Shown piece after piece: positions 16,896 to 25,514 of a DNA stretch of 64,000 bases (position 1 is the stretch's first letter; each line of letters starts with the position of its first letter). The translations under genes and the position numbers were made by a program. The notes under the pieces are model-generated. The model saw nothing but the letters and a program-made list of their open reading frames with translations, ran no database searches and was not told the DNA's origin. Source of the stretch: Streptomyces sp. TP-A0874 (lineage in GTDB: Bacteria > Actinomycetota > Actinomycetes > Streptomycetales > Streptomycetaceae); contig NZ_BBZK01000012.1 in NCBI RefSeq assembly GCF_001748085.1, positions 62,001 to 126,000 of the forward strand, given 5' to 3'.

Positions 16896-17729
16896 ATGGA
16901 TGTCCACCACCGGACCGTCCCCCTCCCCGGAACATCGCTGTCCTACCACGTGAGCAGGCCGGCCGCCGACGGAACGCCGGTCGTCTTCCTGCACCCGTGG
17001 TTCGGCTGCTGGCAGTTCTGGACCTCCACCATGCGGCACCTGACCGGACGGCCGTGCTACGCCGTCGACTTCTACTCGCCCGCCGCCGGCGAGTGGTCCG
17101 CCGACCCCGGACCGACCACCCTCGCCGACGCCGTGGTGGCGATGATGGACGCCGAAGGACTCGACCGGGTCGACGTGGTCGGCAACTCGGTCGGCGGGAT
17201 CGTCGCGCAGGTCATCGCCTCCACGACCCCGGAGCGGGTGCGCCGGCTCGTCCTGGTCGGCACCGGGGCGAGCACCCGGGGCGCCCTGCCCGGCTTCGCC
17301 CGGGCCGTCGACCGGTGGATCGAGGCGGGGCGGGAGGGCGGGGCCGCGTCCCGGGCCGCCGCTGAGGACACCGTCGGGATGCTGTTCACCGGCCGCCCCG
17401 ACGACGCGACCTGGGACACCTACCTCCAGGCGGTCGTGCGCACCGACCCGGCGTACCTGGCAGCCGTCCTCGGCGCGGCGCGGGAGCTGGACCTCACGCC
17501 GCGACTCTCCCGCATCAGCGCGCCGACGCTGGTGGTCCGCGGCAGTGAGGACTGCGCTCGAACCGCGGAACACGCGGCCGTGCTCGTCGCGGGAATCCCC
17601 GCCGCCCGCTCCGTCGAACTGCCCGGCGCCGGACACTCTCCCATGGTCGACCAGCCGGACCGGTTCGCCGACCTCGTCTCGGCCCACCTCGACGAGGAGG
17701 CCGCCGAGCCCGTCGGCGGTGGCCGGTGA
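16896..17729 (+). CDS. Alpha/beta hydrolase
   Basis: A 277-residue alpha/beta hydrolase with an intact triad: Ser98 in VVGNSVGGIV, an acidic residue in LVVRGSEDCART, and His in GAGHSPMVDQ. The oxyanion region is VVFLHPWFGCWQFW. The ATG has AAGGAG eight bases upstream; longer frames run into the previous gene. Its stop overlaps the racemase start by GTGA. As the fourth alpha/beta hydrolase of the island it probably acts on an ester, lactone or ring-fission product near the maleate-type step. Confidence 0.85.
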   Translation: MDVHHRTVPLPGTSLSYHVSRPAADGTPVVFLHPWFGCWQFWTSTMRHLTGRPCYAVDFYSPAAGEWSADPGPTTLADAVVAMMDAEGLDRVDVVGNSVGGIVAQVIASTTPERVRRLVLVGTGASTRGALPGFARAVDRWIEAGREGGAASRAAAEDTVGMLFTGRPDDATWDTYLQAVVRTDPAYLAAVLGAARELDLTPRLSRISAPTLVVRGSEDCARTAEHAAVLVAGIPAARSVELPGAGHSPMVDQPDRFADLVSAHLDEEAAEPVGGGR

Positions 17730-18472
17730 GCCTCGGCTTCGGTCACCTCGCCCGTATCGGCCACCTGTATCCGTCGGGCGGGCTGTGCGACTACGAGATC
17801 CAGTTGATGGCCCCGCAGGGGGTGCAGTTCGTCACCACCCGCCTGCCGTTCCGCAACACCGGCACGGCGGACGACCTGCGCCTGGTCGAGAACGTGGAAG
17901 AGCACGCCCGGCTGCTGGTGGATGCCGACGTCGACATCATCGCGGTCAACTGCACCGCCGCGACGCTGCTCGCCGGGCCGGAGCGGCTCCGGAACCGGAT
18001 CGGCGAGGCGACCGGGATCGGCTCGGTCACCACGATCGAGGCGGTGCTCGCCGCTCTCTCGGCCACCGGGATCCGCCGACCCGCGTTGCTGACCCCGTAT
18101 CCCGACGAGGTCGTCCGAGCGGAGACGGAGTTCCTCCGCGAGCGCGGCATCGAGGTCGTCACCCACCTGGGGCTGCCGCGGGCCACACCGGTCGAGCAGG
18201 CCATGATCGAACCAGCTGGCTGGCTCGCCCTCGCGGACACCCTCGACCCGTCGTTGATCGACGGTGTGCTGCTGAGCTGCGCGGGCATCCGCATCGCGGA
18301 CGAGTTGCAGCGGATCGAGGACCGGCTCGGCCTGCCCGTGGTGGCCAGCAACCAGGCCCTGCTCTGGCATCTGCTCCGCACTCTGGACATCCCCGCCCGG
18401 CCGGACCGGTACGGCGCGTTGCTCGCGGGCCGTTTCGACACCGCGGCACCGAGCCCTGACGGCGCGCACTGA
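17726..18472 (+). CDS. Asp/Glu racemase-fold enzyme (maleate isomerase / arylmalonate decarboxylase type)
   Basis: A 248-residue protein of the Asp/Glu racemase superfamily with the two expected active-site cysteines: Cys76 in IIAVNCTAATL and Cys185 in VLLSCAGIRI. VTTIEAVLAAL and LTPYPDEVV match maleate cis-trans isomerases and arylmalonate decarboxylases rather than amino-acid racemases. It is coupled by GTGA to the hydrolase before it. In a catabolic setting maleate to fumarate conversion is the most economical reading, but the substrate is not proven by sequence. A strong hairpin follows at 18527. Confidence 0.8.
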   Translation: MSLGFGHLARIGHLYPSGGLCDYEIQLMAPQGVQFVTTRLPFRNTGTADDLRLVENVEEHARLLVDADVDIIAVNCTAATLLAGPERLRNRIGEATGIGSVTTIEAVLAALSATGIRRPALLTPYPDEVVRAETEFLRERGIEVVTHLGLPRATPVEQAMIEPAGWLALADTLDPSLIDGVLLSCAGIRIADELQRIEDRLGLPVVASNQALLWHLLRTLDIPARPDRYGALLAGRFDTAAPSPDGAH

Positions 18473-18526
18473 GCCTGCCGGAAACCTCGCCCCGGGCCGT
18501 CCCGCGACCCCGGCCGGACACGGATC

Positions 18527-18555
18527 GGCGCCGCGCCCGAGAAGGGCGCGGCGCC
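18527..18555. terminator. Terminator after the racemase gene
   Basis: A perfect 12-bp GC stem (GGCGCCGCGCCC with its complement) with a GAGAA loop, between the convergent racemase gene and the DUF397 pseudogene. It can serve both. Confidence 0.72.
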
Positions 18556-18578
18556 GCTCGTACCCCGGGTGGACCGGT

Positions 18579-18790
18579 TCAGTCGCGGACGCCGCTGACG
18601 TCCGAGAGGAAGTGGGACCAGGGGGACATGGTCACCCGCAGGGCGGGGATGTCCACGCGCTTTGAGTCCGCACATGGACCGCATGGGCGGACGTGGCGAC
18701 TTCCACGCAGTCTCCGCCGTCGGGGCCGCTGTGGCTGCTCTTGAACCAGACGAGTTCGTCAGGCGCTCTGGCACACTCTTCAGTGTTCAT
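18579..18790 (-). pseudogene. DUF397 small protein gene, frameshifted
   Basis: DUF397 proteins are short partners of Xre regulators in Streptomyces. The reading frame from the ATG at 18790 encodes the typical DELVWFKSSHSGPDGGDCVE and VATSAHAVHVR, then leaves the family pattern and stops at 18632 after 52 residues. Adding one G near 18669 restores the family C-terminus (DSKRVDIPALRVTMSPWSHF) and a stop at 18579. A real single-base deletion or a sequencing error would both explain this. The start overlaps the stop of the Xre gene (ATGA), the normal arrangement. Confidence 0.75.
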
Positions 18791-19308
18791 TTCTCCCCTG
18801 CCGCGCGCTCGATGAGACGTGCAGACTCCTCGGTCTGCAACAGGCCCGGGACCAGTAGCTGGTCGTAGGAGAAGCGGCTCACCGCCTCCGTTTCGAGCAG
18901 GGCGAAGTCGCGGAAGAACTCCGGGAGTTTCGCCCGGTCCACGTCCTCCTGGAGTACCCGTAGTGCCCCGCCGGCGCCCAGCGCGCGCTCGGCTGCCTCG
19001 GTGAACATCGCCTTCGCTGGGCGGCGGCCCTGTTCAACGGAGGCCACCAACTCCAGGGAGTACCCGATGGCCTCCCCGAGCGCCTGCTGGGTGAGTGCGG
19101 ACCGCTCGCGGCACAGGCGGACCAGCTTGCCGTACGCGCACCAGGCCGCCGGCCGGTCGCTCTCCGGTCGGCGCGGCCCCGGCACCGCCGCCGGACGTTC
19201 GCCTGCGCCGCCCGTCCCGCCCCCTTGGTGCCGTCCGGCCGCCTTGTCGCGCAGTCGGCCTGTCGATCCGCCGCGTCTGGGCAACGTCCGCTGTCCGGTG
19301 CGGGGCAC
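18787..19308 (-). CDS. Xre-family regulator with internally deleted DUF5753 domain
   Basis: A helix-turn-helix (LTQQALGEAIGYSLELVASV, then EQGRRP) of the Scr1/Xre type is followed by FSYDQLLVPGLLQTEESARL and ends at once in IERAAGEK. Full-length relatives are about 280 residues and carry a DUF5753 domain of roughly 150 residues after this point. Here the first part (PGLLQTEE) is joined to what looks like the family's C-terminal end, as if about 100 residues were removed in frame. The N-terminal start is uncertain: the GTG at 19308 gives 173 residues with an unusual basic leader. Confidence 0.6.
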   Translation of the reverse strand: MPRTGQRTLPRRGGSTGRLRDKAAGRHQGGGTGGAGERPAAVPGPRRPESDRPAAWCAYGKLVRLCRERSALTQQALGEAIGYSLELVASVEQGRRPAKAMFTEAAERALGAGGALRVLQEDVDRAKLPEFFRDFALLETEAVSRFSYDQLLVPGLLQTEESARLIERAAGEK

Positions 19309-19413
19309 GGGCAGTTGCCCGTACAGCTGCCGTACACGTCCGCCTGGTTCCCGTACCCGGCGGCCGATGCCGCCGTCCTGCCTGGTCAGGCTCGTCCCAC
19401 GCCGGTCCAGCCC

Positions 19414-20046
19414 CTAGGCCAGTTCCCTCTCGAACCCGGACAGCAGCGCGTCGAGGGCGAAGCCGAAGCCCGCGCGGGACGGAGTGTCGCCCGCCTCCCG
19501 GGCGGCGCGCACCAGCACCGGGTAGGTGTCCGGGTCGACGTCGGCCAGATCGGCGGTCTCCCCGTCGGCGCGGCCCGCCTGTACGGCGGCATGGCCGAGG
19601 GCGAGGCTGGTCACCGAGTGGACGACGTCCAAGGCCCTGGGCAGGGTGAGGCCCGCCTCGTGCAGCGCCGCCACGGCGGCCTCCATGGTCCGCAGGTTGC
19701 GGGGTGTCACGGCGGGCCGGGACATCAGCAGCGGCACGATGTACGGGTGGGCGCCGAGCGTGGTGACGAGCGCGTCGGCGTAGGCGCGGAGGCCCTCCCG
19801 CCAGGTGGCCGCCCCGATCTCGGGAGGCGCGGCCTCCGCGATGACCAGCTCGACCATCCCGTCCAGCAGCGCGTCCTTGTTCGGCACATGGTGGTAGATG
19901 GTCATCGCCTCCACCCCCAGTTCCGTACCGAGACGGCGCATGGAGAGGGCCTTCAGCCCCTCCTGGTCGGCGAGGTGCACGGCCGTCTCCAGTACGGCTT
20001 GCCGGGTCAGTCCCGCCCGTTGCCCACGCGCCCTGTTGGCCGCCAT
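19414..20046 (-). CDS. TetR-family repressor, tetracycline-repressor C-terminal type
   Basis: A 210-residue repressor. The DNA-binding domain covers about residues 10-60 (LTRQAVLETAVHLADQEGL, then LGTELGVEAMTIYHHVPNK); the C-terminal domain with LRTMEAAVAALHEAGL and FALDALLSGFERELA is TetR_C-like. The ATG at 20046 has AAAGGGGG upstream; a longer frame from 20256 would cross the divergent promoter. It is divergent from a four-helix membrane protein gene, and the space between them holds two TTACnnnGTAA sites. The likely role is to repress both genes. Confidence 0.85.
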   Translation of the reverse strand: MAANRARGQRAGLTRQAVLETAVHLADQEGLKALSMRRLGTELGVEAMTIYHHVPNKDALLDGMVELVIAEAAPPEIGAATWREGLRAYADALVTTLGAHPYIVPLLMSRPAVTPRNLRTMEAAVAALHEAGLTLPRALDVVHSVTSLALGHAAVQAGRADGETADLADVDPDTYPVLVRAAREAGDTPSRAGFGFALDALLSGFERELA

Positions 20047-20088
20047 GCCGCCCCCTTTCGTACCGGACGTCTCAGCCCCGGGTTTGAC

Positions 20089-20142
20089 GATTCTTACGGC
20101 GTAAATATAGCGTGCGGGAAGTTTACTTACGATGTAAGAATC
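20089..20142. promoter_or_regulatory. TetR operator pair in divergent promoter
   Basis: Two copies of TTACnnnGTAA (TTACGGCGTAA at 20094-20104 and TTACGATGTAA at 20127-20137) lie 33 bp apart. They are also framed by a perfect 9-bp inverted repeat, GATTCTTAC (20089-20097) and GTAAGAATC (20134-20142). The segment is AT-rich compared with its surroundings, as expected for overlapping promoters. Confidence 0.65.
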
Positions 20143-20161
20143 TTGTGGGGGGCTGACGACC

Positions 20162-20641
20162 GTGACATCCCGCACCGCCATGTACCTGGGGCTGGCGCTG
20201 ACCGCGGCAGCCGCAGTGCTTCCGCTGGTCGACATGGCCACCGTGGACAGCGTCACCAGCCATGTACGCGACGCCTATCCGGACTGGCCCGACTCGGATG
20301 TGCGCAAGGACCGCACCGCCATCACCGTCTACCTGACTGTCGTCTGGGCGCTCGGCATCCCCTGCTGGCTCTGGGCGATCCGCTCGGTCCGCGGGGGAGC
20401 GCGCCGTGCCCGCACGGTGAGCGTCACGCTGTTCGTGCTCGGCGCCTGCCTCGCCCTCTTCGACCTCACCTACTCCGCGGCGCCCTACGACCGCATCATC
20501 CCGCTCTCCTACGGCCTGCTCGGGCTGCTGCCCTGCCTGGCAGGGCTGCTCGCGGTCGGCCTGGTGTGGAAGGAGAGCACCGATGCCGCCCCGGGCGACG
20601 GGCGTACCGGTGGTTTCCGGAGCCCGGTGGATACGGTGTGA
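20162..20641 (+). CDS. Four-helix membrane protein, unknown function
   Basis: A 159-residue membrane protein. Hydrophobic stretches at about residues 6-26, 55-75, 85-103 and 110-134 suggest four helices, with the loop DAYPDWPDSDVRKDRTA between the first two. The start is a GTG at 20162 just after the operator pair. I do not recognise a characterised family. Divergence from a TetR gene suggests its expression is induced, possibly as an exporter accessory or stress membrane protein. Confidence 0.7.
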   Translation: MTSRTAMYLGLALTAAAAVLPLVDMATVDSVTSHVRDAYPDWPDSDVRKDRTAITVYLTVVWALGIPCWLWAIRSVRGGARRARTVSVTLFVLGACLALFDLTYSAAPYDRIIPLSYGLLGLLPCLAGLLAVGLVWKESTDAAPGDGRTGGFRSPVDTV

Positions 20642-20817
20642 GGCCTTAGCCGGCAGCCGTCCGCCGCGTTCACCGGCGGGGGCGCGGAGTGGTCGCCCAC
20701 GCGGTGGCACCGTCCCCCCGGCCCCGGGCACCCGCCGGCCCGTCAAGTCGCGGTACGGCATTGGAACTTTCAGGGCACGGAGGTCCTGAGCGGCCCACCG
20801 GCGGGAAGGATACGGGC

Positions 20818-23121
20818 ATGCAGCCCAGCGTTCCCGAACCGGTCCCCGAGGTGGTGCGGCAGACGGCCCGACAGGCGGTGCCACGGCCCCGGCAGCAGCC
20901 GGAGCCGCCGGACGCGCCCGCGATGCGGCAACCCGTCGGGATGGACGCCGTCCCCCCGCCCGGCACCTTGGCGGCAGCGGCGCCCGAACTGGACCCGGAT
21001 CTGGACGCCGATCCGGACGCCTACGAGGGAGACGCCGAGGGGAGCGAGCTGCCGCCGGACCGCTTCCTGGACCGGGAGCGCAGCTGGCTGGCGTTCAACG
21101 AGCGGGTGTTGGAGCTCGCCGAGGACCCGGCGATCCCGCTGCTGGAGCGGGCCAACTTCCTCGCGATCTTCGCCAGCAACCTCGACGAGTTCTTCATGGT
21201 CCGGGTGGCCGGGCTCAAACGGCGGATCGCCACCGGGGTCGCCACCCGCTCCGCCTCCGGTTACCAGCCGCGCGAAGTCCTGCAGCAGGTCTGGGACCGG
21301 TCCCGGGAGCTGATGCTCCGGCACGCCGCCTGCTTCCGGCAGGGCGTGCTGCCCGGCCTGGCCGCCGAGGGCGTGGAGCTGATCCGCTGGCCGGAGCTGA
21401 CCGAGCAGGAGCAGTCCCGGCTCTTCACGCTCTTCCGGCAGCGGATCTACCCGGTGCTGACTCCGCTGGCGGTCGACCCCGCGCACCCCTTCCCCTACAT
21501 CTCCGGCCTCTCGCTGAACCTCGCGGTCGTGGTGCGGAACCCCGTCAGCGGCGAGGAGCACTTCGCCCGGGTCAAGGTGCCGCCGCTGCTCTCCCGTTTC
21601 CTGGAGGCCTCGCCGCAGCGGTACGTGCCGCTGGAGGACGTGATAGCCGCACACCTGGAGGAGCTCTTCCCCGGGATGGAGGTGCTCGCCACGCATCTCT
21701 TCCGGGTCACCCGCAACCAGGACCTGGAGGTGGAGGAGGACGACGCGGAGAACCTCCTCCAGGCCTTGGAGAAGGAGCTGATGCGCCGCCGCTTCGGGCC
21801 GCCGGTCCGGCTCGAGGTGGAGGAGGACATGGCTCCGGAGGTGCTGGATCGGCTGGTGCGGGAGCTGAAGATCTCCGCGGCGGAGGTGCACCGGCTGCCC
21901 GGCCCGCTCGACCTCACCGGGCTGTTCGGGATAGCTGCGCTCGACCGCCCCGAGCTGAGGTTCCCGAAGTTCGTGGCCGGACCCCACCCCGACCTCGCCG
22001 AGGCCGGAGCCGGCTCCGCCGCGGTGCCGGACGTCTTCGCCGCGCTGCGGGAACGGGACGTGCTGCTCCACCACCCCTACGACTCCTTCTCCACCTCCGT
22101 GCAGGCGTTCCTGGAGCAGGCCGCCGAAGACCCCGACGTGCTGGCGATCAAGCAGACGCTGTACCGCACCTCGGGCGACTCACCGATCGTCCACGCGCTG
22201 ATAGACGCCGCGAACTTTGGCAAGCAGGTGCTCGTCCTGGTCGAGATCAAGGCGCGCTTCGACGAGCAGGCCAACATCAAGTGGGCCCGCGCGCTGGAGG
22301 ACGCCGGCTGCCACGTCGTCTACGGGCTGGTCGGCCTGAAGACGCACTGCAAGCTCTCCCTGGTGGTCCGGCGGGAGGGCGACGCCCTGCGCCGCTACGC
22401 GCACGTCGGCACGGGCAACTACCACCCGAACACCGCCCGGCTCTACGAGGACCTGGGGCTGCTCACCGCCGACCCGCAGGTCGGCGCGGATCTCTCGGAC
22501 CTCTTCAACCAGCTCTCCGGGTACTCGCGCCGTACCACCTACCGGCGGCTGCTGGTCGCTCCCCGCTCCCTCCGCGAAGGGCTGGTCCGGCGGATCGCGG
22601 CGGAGGCCGAGCACCGGCGGGCGGGGCGGCCGGCGTACGTCCGGATCAAGGTCAACTCGATCGTCGACGAGGCGGTCATCGACGCGCTCTACCGGGCCGC
22701 CCGCGCCGGTGTGCGGGTGGACGTCTGGGTGCGCGGGATCTGCGCCGTCCGCCCGGGGGTGGCCGGGCTCTCGGAGAACATCCGGGTCCGCAGCGTGCTC
22801 GGTCGCTTCCTGGAGCACTCGCGGATCTTCGCCTTCGGCAACGGAGGCGACCCCGAGGTCTGGATCGGGAGTGCCGACCTGATGCACCGGAACCTCGACC
22901 GCCGGATCGAGACGCTGGTGCGGGTGGCCGACCCGGGCCACCGGGCCTCGTTGGTGGCGCTGCTGGAGGCGGGGATGTCGGAGACCGCCGACTCCTGGCT
23001 CCTCGGCCCGGACGGCGAGTGGAGGCGGCGCGGGACGGACGGGGACGGGGCGCCGCTGCCCAACGTCCAGGAACGGCTCATCGCCGCCCGGCGGCGGGGG
23101 CGAGGCCCGGCGCTGAACTGA
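20818..23121 (+). CDS. ppk: Polyphosphate kinase 1
   Basis: Ppk reversibly polymerises the terminal phosphate of ATP into polyphosphate. The 767-residue length includes an unusual Pro/Asp-rich N-terminal extension of about 75 residues before the conserved DRFLDRERSWLAFNERVLEL. The catalytic core is complete: LLHHPYDSFSTSVQAFLEQA, IKQTLYRTSGDSPIV, the phosphorylated-His region HVGTGNYHPNTARLYEDLGL, and the C-terminal GSADLMHRNLDRRIETLVRV. I chose the ATG at 20818 with GGAAGGA upstream. A PHO-box-like unit at about 20668 hints at control by PhoP. Confidence 0.95.
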   Translation: MQPSVPEPVPEVVRQTARQAVPRPRQQPEPPDAPAMRQPVGMDAVPPPGTLAAAAPELDPDLDADPDAYEGDAEGSELPPDRFLDRERSWLAFNERVLELAEDPAIPLLERANFLAIFASNLDEFFMVRVAGLKRRIATGVATRSASGYQPREVLQQVWDRSRELMLRHAACFRQGVLPGLAAEGVELIRWPELTEQEQSRLFTLFRQRIYPVLTPLAVDPAHPFPYISGLSLNLAVVVRNPVSGEEHFARVKVPPLLSRFLEASPQRYVPLEDVIAAHLEELFPGMEVLATHLFRVTRNQDLEVEEDDAENLLQALEKELMRRRFGPPVRLEVEEDMAPEVLDRLVRELKISAAEVHRLPGPLDLTGLFGIAALDRPELRFPKFVAGPHPDLAEAGAGSAAVPDVFAALRERDVLLHHPYDSFSTSVQAFLEQAAEDPDVLAIKQTLYRTSGDSPIVHALIDAANFGKQVLVLVEIKARFDEQANIKWARALEDAGCHVVYGLVGLKTHCKLSLVVRREGDALRRYAHVGTGNYHPNTARLYEDLGLLTADPQVGADLSDLFNQLSGYSRRTTYRRLLVAPRSLREGLVRRIAAEAEHRRAGRPAYVRIKVNSIVDEAVIDALYRAARAGVRVDVWVRGICAVRPGVAGLSENIRVRSVLGRFLEHSRIFAFGNGGDPEVWIGSADLMHRNLDRRIETLVRVADPGHRASLVALLEAGMSETADSWLLGPDGEWRRRGTDGDGAPLPNVQERLIAARRRGRGPALN

Positions 23122-23154
23122 GGCGCGCGGTGGACGGGCGCCGGGGGGCGCCGC

Positions 23155-23955
23155 TCAGCGCGGCGCCAGCGCCCCCCAGGCCACGCTCACCTCGCCCTGC
23201 CGCCACCGCTTGGGCCCGTCGGTCAGCGGCCAGTCGGCGGCGAGCGAGCGGACCGAGCGCATCCAGCGCTGCCGGACCCCGAGCGGCGCGTAGGGCGCCG
23301 CCGCCGCCCAGGCACGCTCGAAGTCGGAGAGGAAGGCGTGTATCGGTTCGCCGGGGACGTTGCGGTGTATCAACGCCTTCGGGAGCCGCTCGGCGAAGAC
23401 GGCGGGGCTGCCCAGATGGCTCAGCCGGGCGGCGAAGGTCACCGTCCGCGGACCGTCCGGCCCGAGCGCTATCCACACATGGCGGCGCCCTATCTCGTCG
23501 CAGGTGCCCTCCAAGAGCAGCCCACCGGGGGCCAGCCGGGAGCAGAGCCGCTCCCAGGCCGCCGCCACCTCGGCCTCCTCGTACTGGCGCAGCACATTGG
23601 CGGCCCGCAGCAGGACCGGGCGGGCGTCCCCCGGCAGCGGGACCTCGAAGCCGCCGCGGCGGAAGGAGAGGCCGGGGCGGGCGTAGGGCTGGGCCGCCGC
23701 CACCCGGTCCGGATCTATCTCCAGGCCGACCACCTCGGCGTCAGGCCGCACCCGGCGGAGCCGCTCCAGCAGTTCGACGGCGGTCCAGGGCGCCGCCCCG
23801 TACCCGAGGTCGACGGCGAGCGGGCGGCGGGCACGGCGCAGCACCTCGGTCCGTTCGGCGGTGATCCAGCGGTCCATCCGCCGCAGCCGGTTGGGGTTGG
23901 TGGTCCCCCGGGTCGCCGTGCCGACGGGACGGGAGGGTGCGGAACGGCCAGCCAT
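23155..23955 (-). CDS. Class I SAM-dependent methyltransferase, unknown substrate
   Basis: A 266-residue protein with the Rossmann motif I LAVDLGYGAAPWTAVELLERL, followed by VVGLEIDPDRV (acidic end of strand 2) and LRAANVLRQYEEAEV, then LAPGGLLLEGTCDEIGRRHV. This is the pattern of class I methyltransferases, though the usual GxGxG is GYGAAP. It lies between ppk and mshA, convergent with ppk, an arrangement I recall from other Streptomyces. A short GC hairpin at 23137-23152 separates the two stops. The substrate cannot be inferred. Confidence 0.75.
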   Translation of the reverse strand: MAGRSAPSRPVGTATRGTTNPNRLRRMDRWITAERTEVLRRARRPLAVDLGYGAAPWTAVELLERLRRVRPDAEVVGLEIDPDRVAAAQPYARPGLSFRRGGFEVPLPGDARPVLLRAANVLRQYEEAEVAAAWERLCSRLAPGGLLLEGTCDEIGRRHVWIALGPDGPRTVTFAARLSHLGSPAVFAERLPKALIHRNVPGEPIHAFLSDFERAWAAAAPYAPLGVRQRWMRSVRSLAADWPLTDGPKRWRQGEVSVAWGALAPR

Positions 23956-24131
23956 GGGTTCCAGTGTCCCGCCCCGCTGGCGGAGCCCGTGCAGAGGGGG
24001 GTCGCTGACAGCACAGCCGACGGCCGAGACGTTCGGTCACCGTTTGGCAAAGTGGAAATGGTTGGGGTGATTCCGGTGGTTGCAGGCGGGAGAGGGGTGG
24101 TTCGCGCCCCGGGTCGAGGAGGTCTCGCGCG

Positions 24132-25514
24132 GTGAGCCAGCAGGTGTCCCGGTGGAGTGTGCAGAGCCAGCGATCCGGGGGCGGGCTCCCCGCCGCCAGA
24201 CACCCCGGGATCAGCACGCTTCCCCCGGCCCGGCAGGGCGGCCCCCGCCGGCCCCGGCGCGTCGCCATGCTCAGCGTGCACACCTCCCCGCTGCACCAGC
24301 CCGGGACCGGCGACGCCGGAGGGATGAACGTCTACATCGTCGAGCTGGCCCGGAAGCTGGCCGCCCTCGACATCGAGGTGGAGATCTTCACCCGGGCCAC
24401 CAGCGGTGACCTGCCGCCGACCGTCGACATGGCGCCGGGGGTGCTGGTGCGCCACATCGACGCCGGGCCCTACGAGGGGCTGGCCAAGGAGGAACTCCCG
24501 GCACAGCTGTGCGCCTTCACCCACGGCGTGCTGCGGGCCTGGGCCGGGCTCCGGCCCGGCCACTACGACCTGGTGCACTCGCACTACTGGCTCTCCGGGC
24601 AGGTCGGCTGGCTGGCGGCGGAACGCTGGGGTGTCCCACTCGTCCACGCCATGCACACGATGGCCAAGGTGAAGAACGCCGCACTGGCGGAGGGGGACAC
24701 CCCGGAACCCGCGGCCAGGGTGATAGGGGAGACGCAGGTGGTCCGCGCCGCGCACCGGCTGATCGCGAACACCGAAGGCGAGGCCGCGGAACTGGTCCAC
24801 CACTACGCCGCCGACCGACGTCTGGTCGACGTGGTGCACCCGGGCGTCGACCTCGACCTCTTCCATCCCGCCGACGGCCGCGCCGCGGCCCGAGCCCGCC
24901 TCGGGCTGCCGCAGGAAGCGCTGATCCCGCTGTTCGCGGGGCGGATACAGCCGCTCAAAGCACCCGACGTCCTGCTCCGCGCGGTCGCGGTTCTGCTCCG
25001 GGAGCGGCCCGATCTGCGCGGGCGCACCCTCGTGCCCGTGGTCGGCGGTCCCAGCGGCAGCGGCCTGGCCAGGCCCGACCGCCTGCGGAGCCTGGCGGAG
25101 CAGCTCGGCATCGCCGACGTGGTCCGCTTCCAGCCGGCGGTCGGGCAGCGGCAGCTCGCCGACTGGTACCGGGCCGCCTCAGTCCTCGTCATGCCCTCCT
25201 ACAGCGAGTCCTTCGGACTGGTCGCGATCGAGGCCCAGGCAGCCGGCACCCCCGTCCTCGCCGCCGCCGTCGGCGGGCTACCGGTGGCGGTACGCGACGG
25301 GATCACCGGTTTCCTGCTGCCGGGACACGATCCGGCCGACTACGCCCAGGTCCTGCGCCGCCTCGCGGACCAGCCCGCGCTGGGCGAGGAGATGGGCCGG
25401 GCCGCGGCCCGCCACGCCCGCGGCTTCGGCTGGGACGCGGCGGCGGCCGCCACCGCGGAGGTCTACACGGCGGCGCTGCGCGCGCACCGTCACCTACGAT
25501 CGCACCATGGCTGA
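24132..25514 (+). CDS. mshA: D-inositol-3-phosphate glycosyltransferase
   Basis: MshA joins GlcNAc from UDP-GlcNAc to inositol 3-phosphate, the first step of mycothiol synthesis. The 460-residue GT-B protein shows MLSVHTSPLHQPGTGDAGGM at the start of the N-terminal domain and HSHYWLSGQVGWLAAERWGV. The donor site includes FAGRIQPLKAPDVLLRAV and SYSESFGLVAIEAQAAGTPV in the C-terminal domain. The GTG start at 24132 has GAGGAGG upstream and gives an unconserved leader of about 45 residues; an internal ATG at the conserved block is an alternative. It overlaps the next gene by 8 bp. Confidence 0.93.
   Translation: MSQQVSRWSVQSQRSGGGLPAARHPGISTLPPARQGGPRRPRRVAMLSVHTSPLHQPGTGDAGGMNVYIVELARKLAALDIEVEIFTRATSGDLPPTVDMAPGVLVRHIDAGPYEGLAKEELPAQLCAFTHGVLRAWAGLRPGHYDLVHSHYWLSGQVGWLAAERWGVPLVHAMHTMAKVKNAALAEGDTPEPAARVIGETQVVRAAHRLIANTEGEAAELVHHYAADRRLVDVVHPGVDLDLFHPADGRAAARARLGLPQEALIPLFAGRIQPLKAPDVLLRAVAVLLRERPDLRGRTLVPVVGGPSGSGLARPDRLRSLAEQLGIADVVRFQPAVGQRQLADWYRAASVLVMPSYSESFGLVAIEAQAAGTPVLAAAVGGLPVAVRDGITGFLLPGHDPADYAQVLRRLADQPALGEEMGRAAARHARGFGWDAAAAATAEVYTAALRAHRHLRSHHG

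Noticed and set aside
18632..18790. A genuine 52-residue DUF397 variant
   Set aside because: The family C-terminus is present one frame over, and a single base restores it, so frameshift is the simpler reading.
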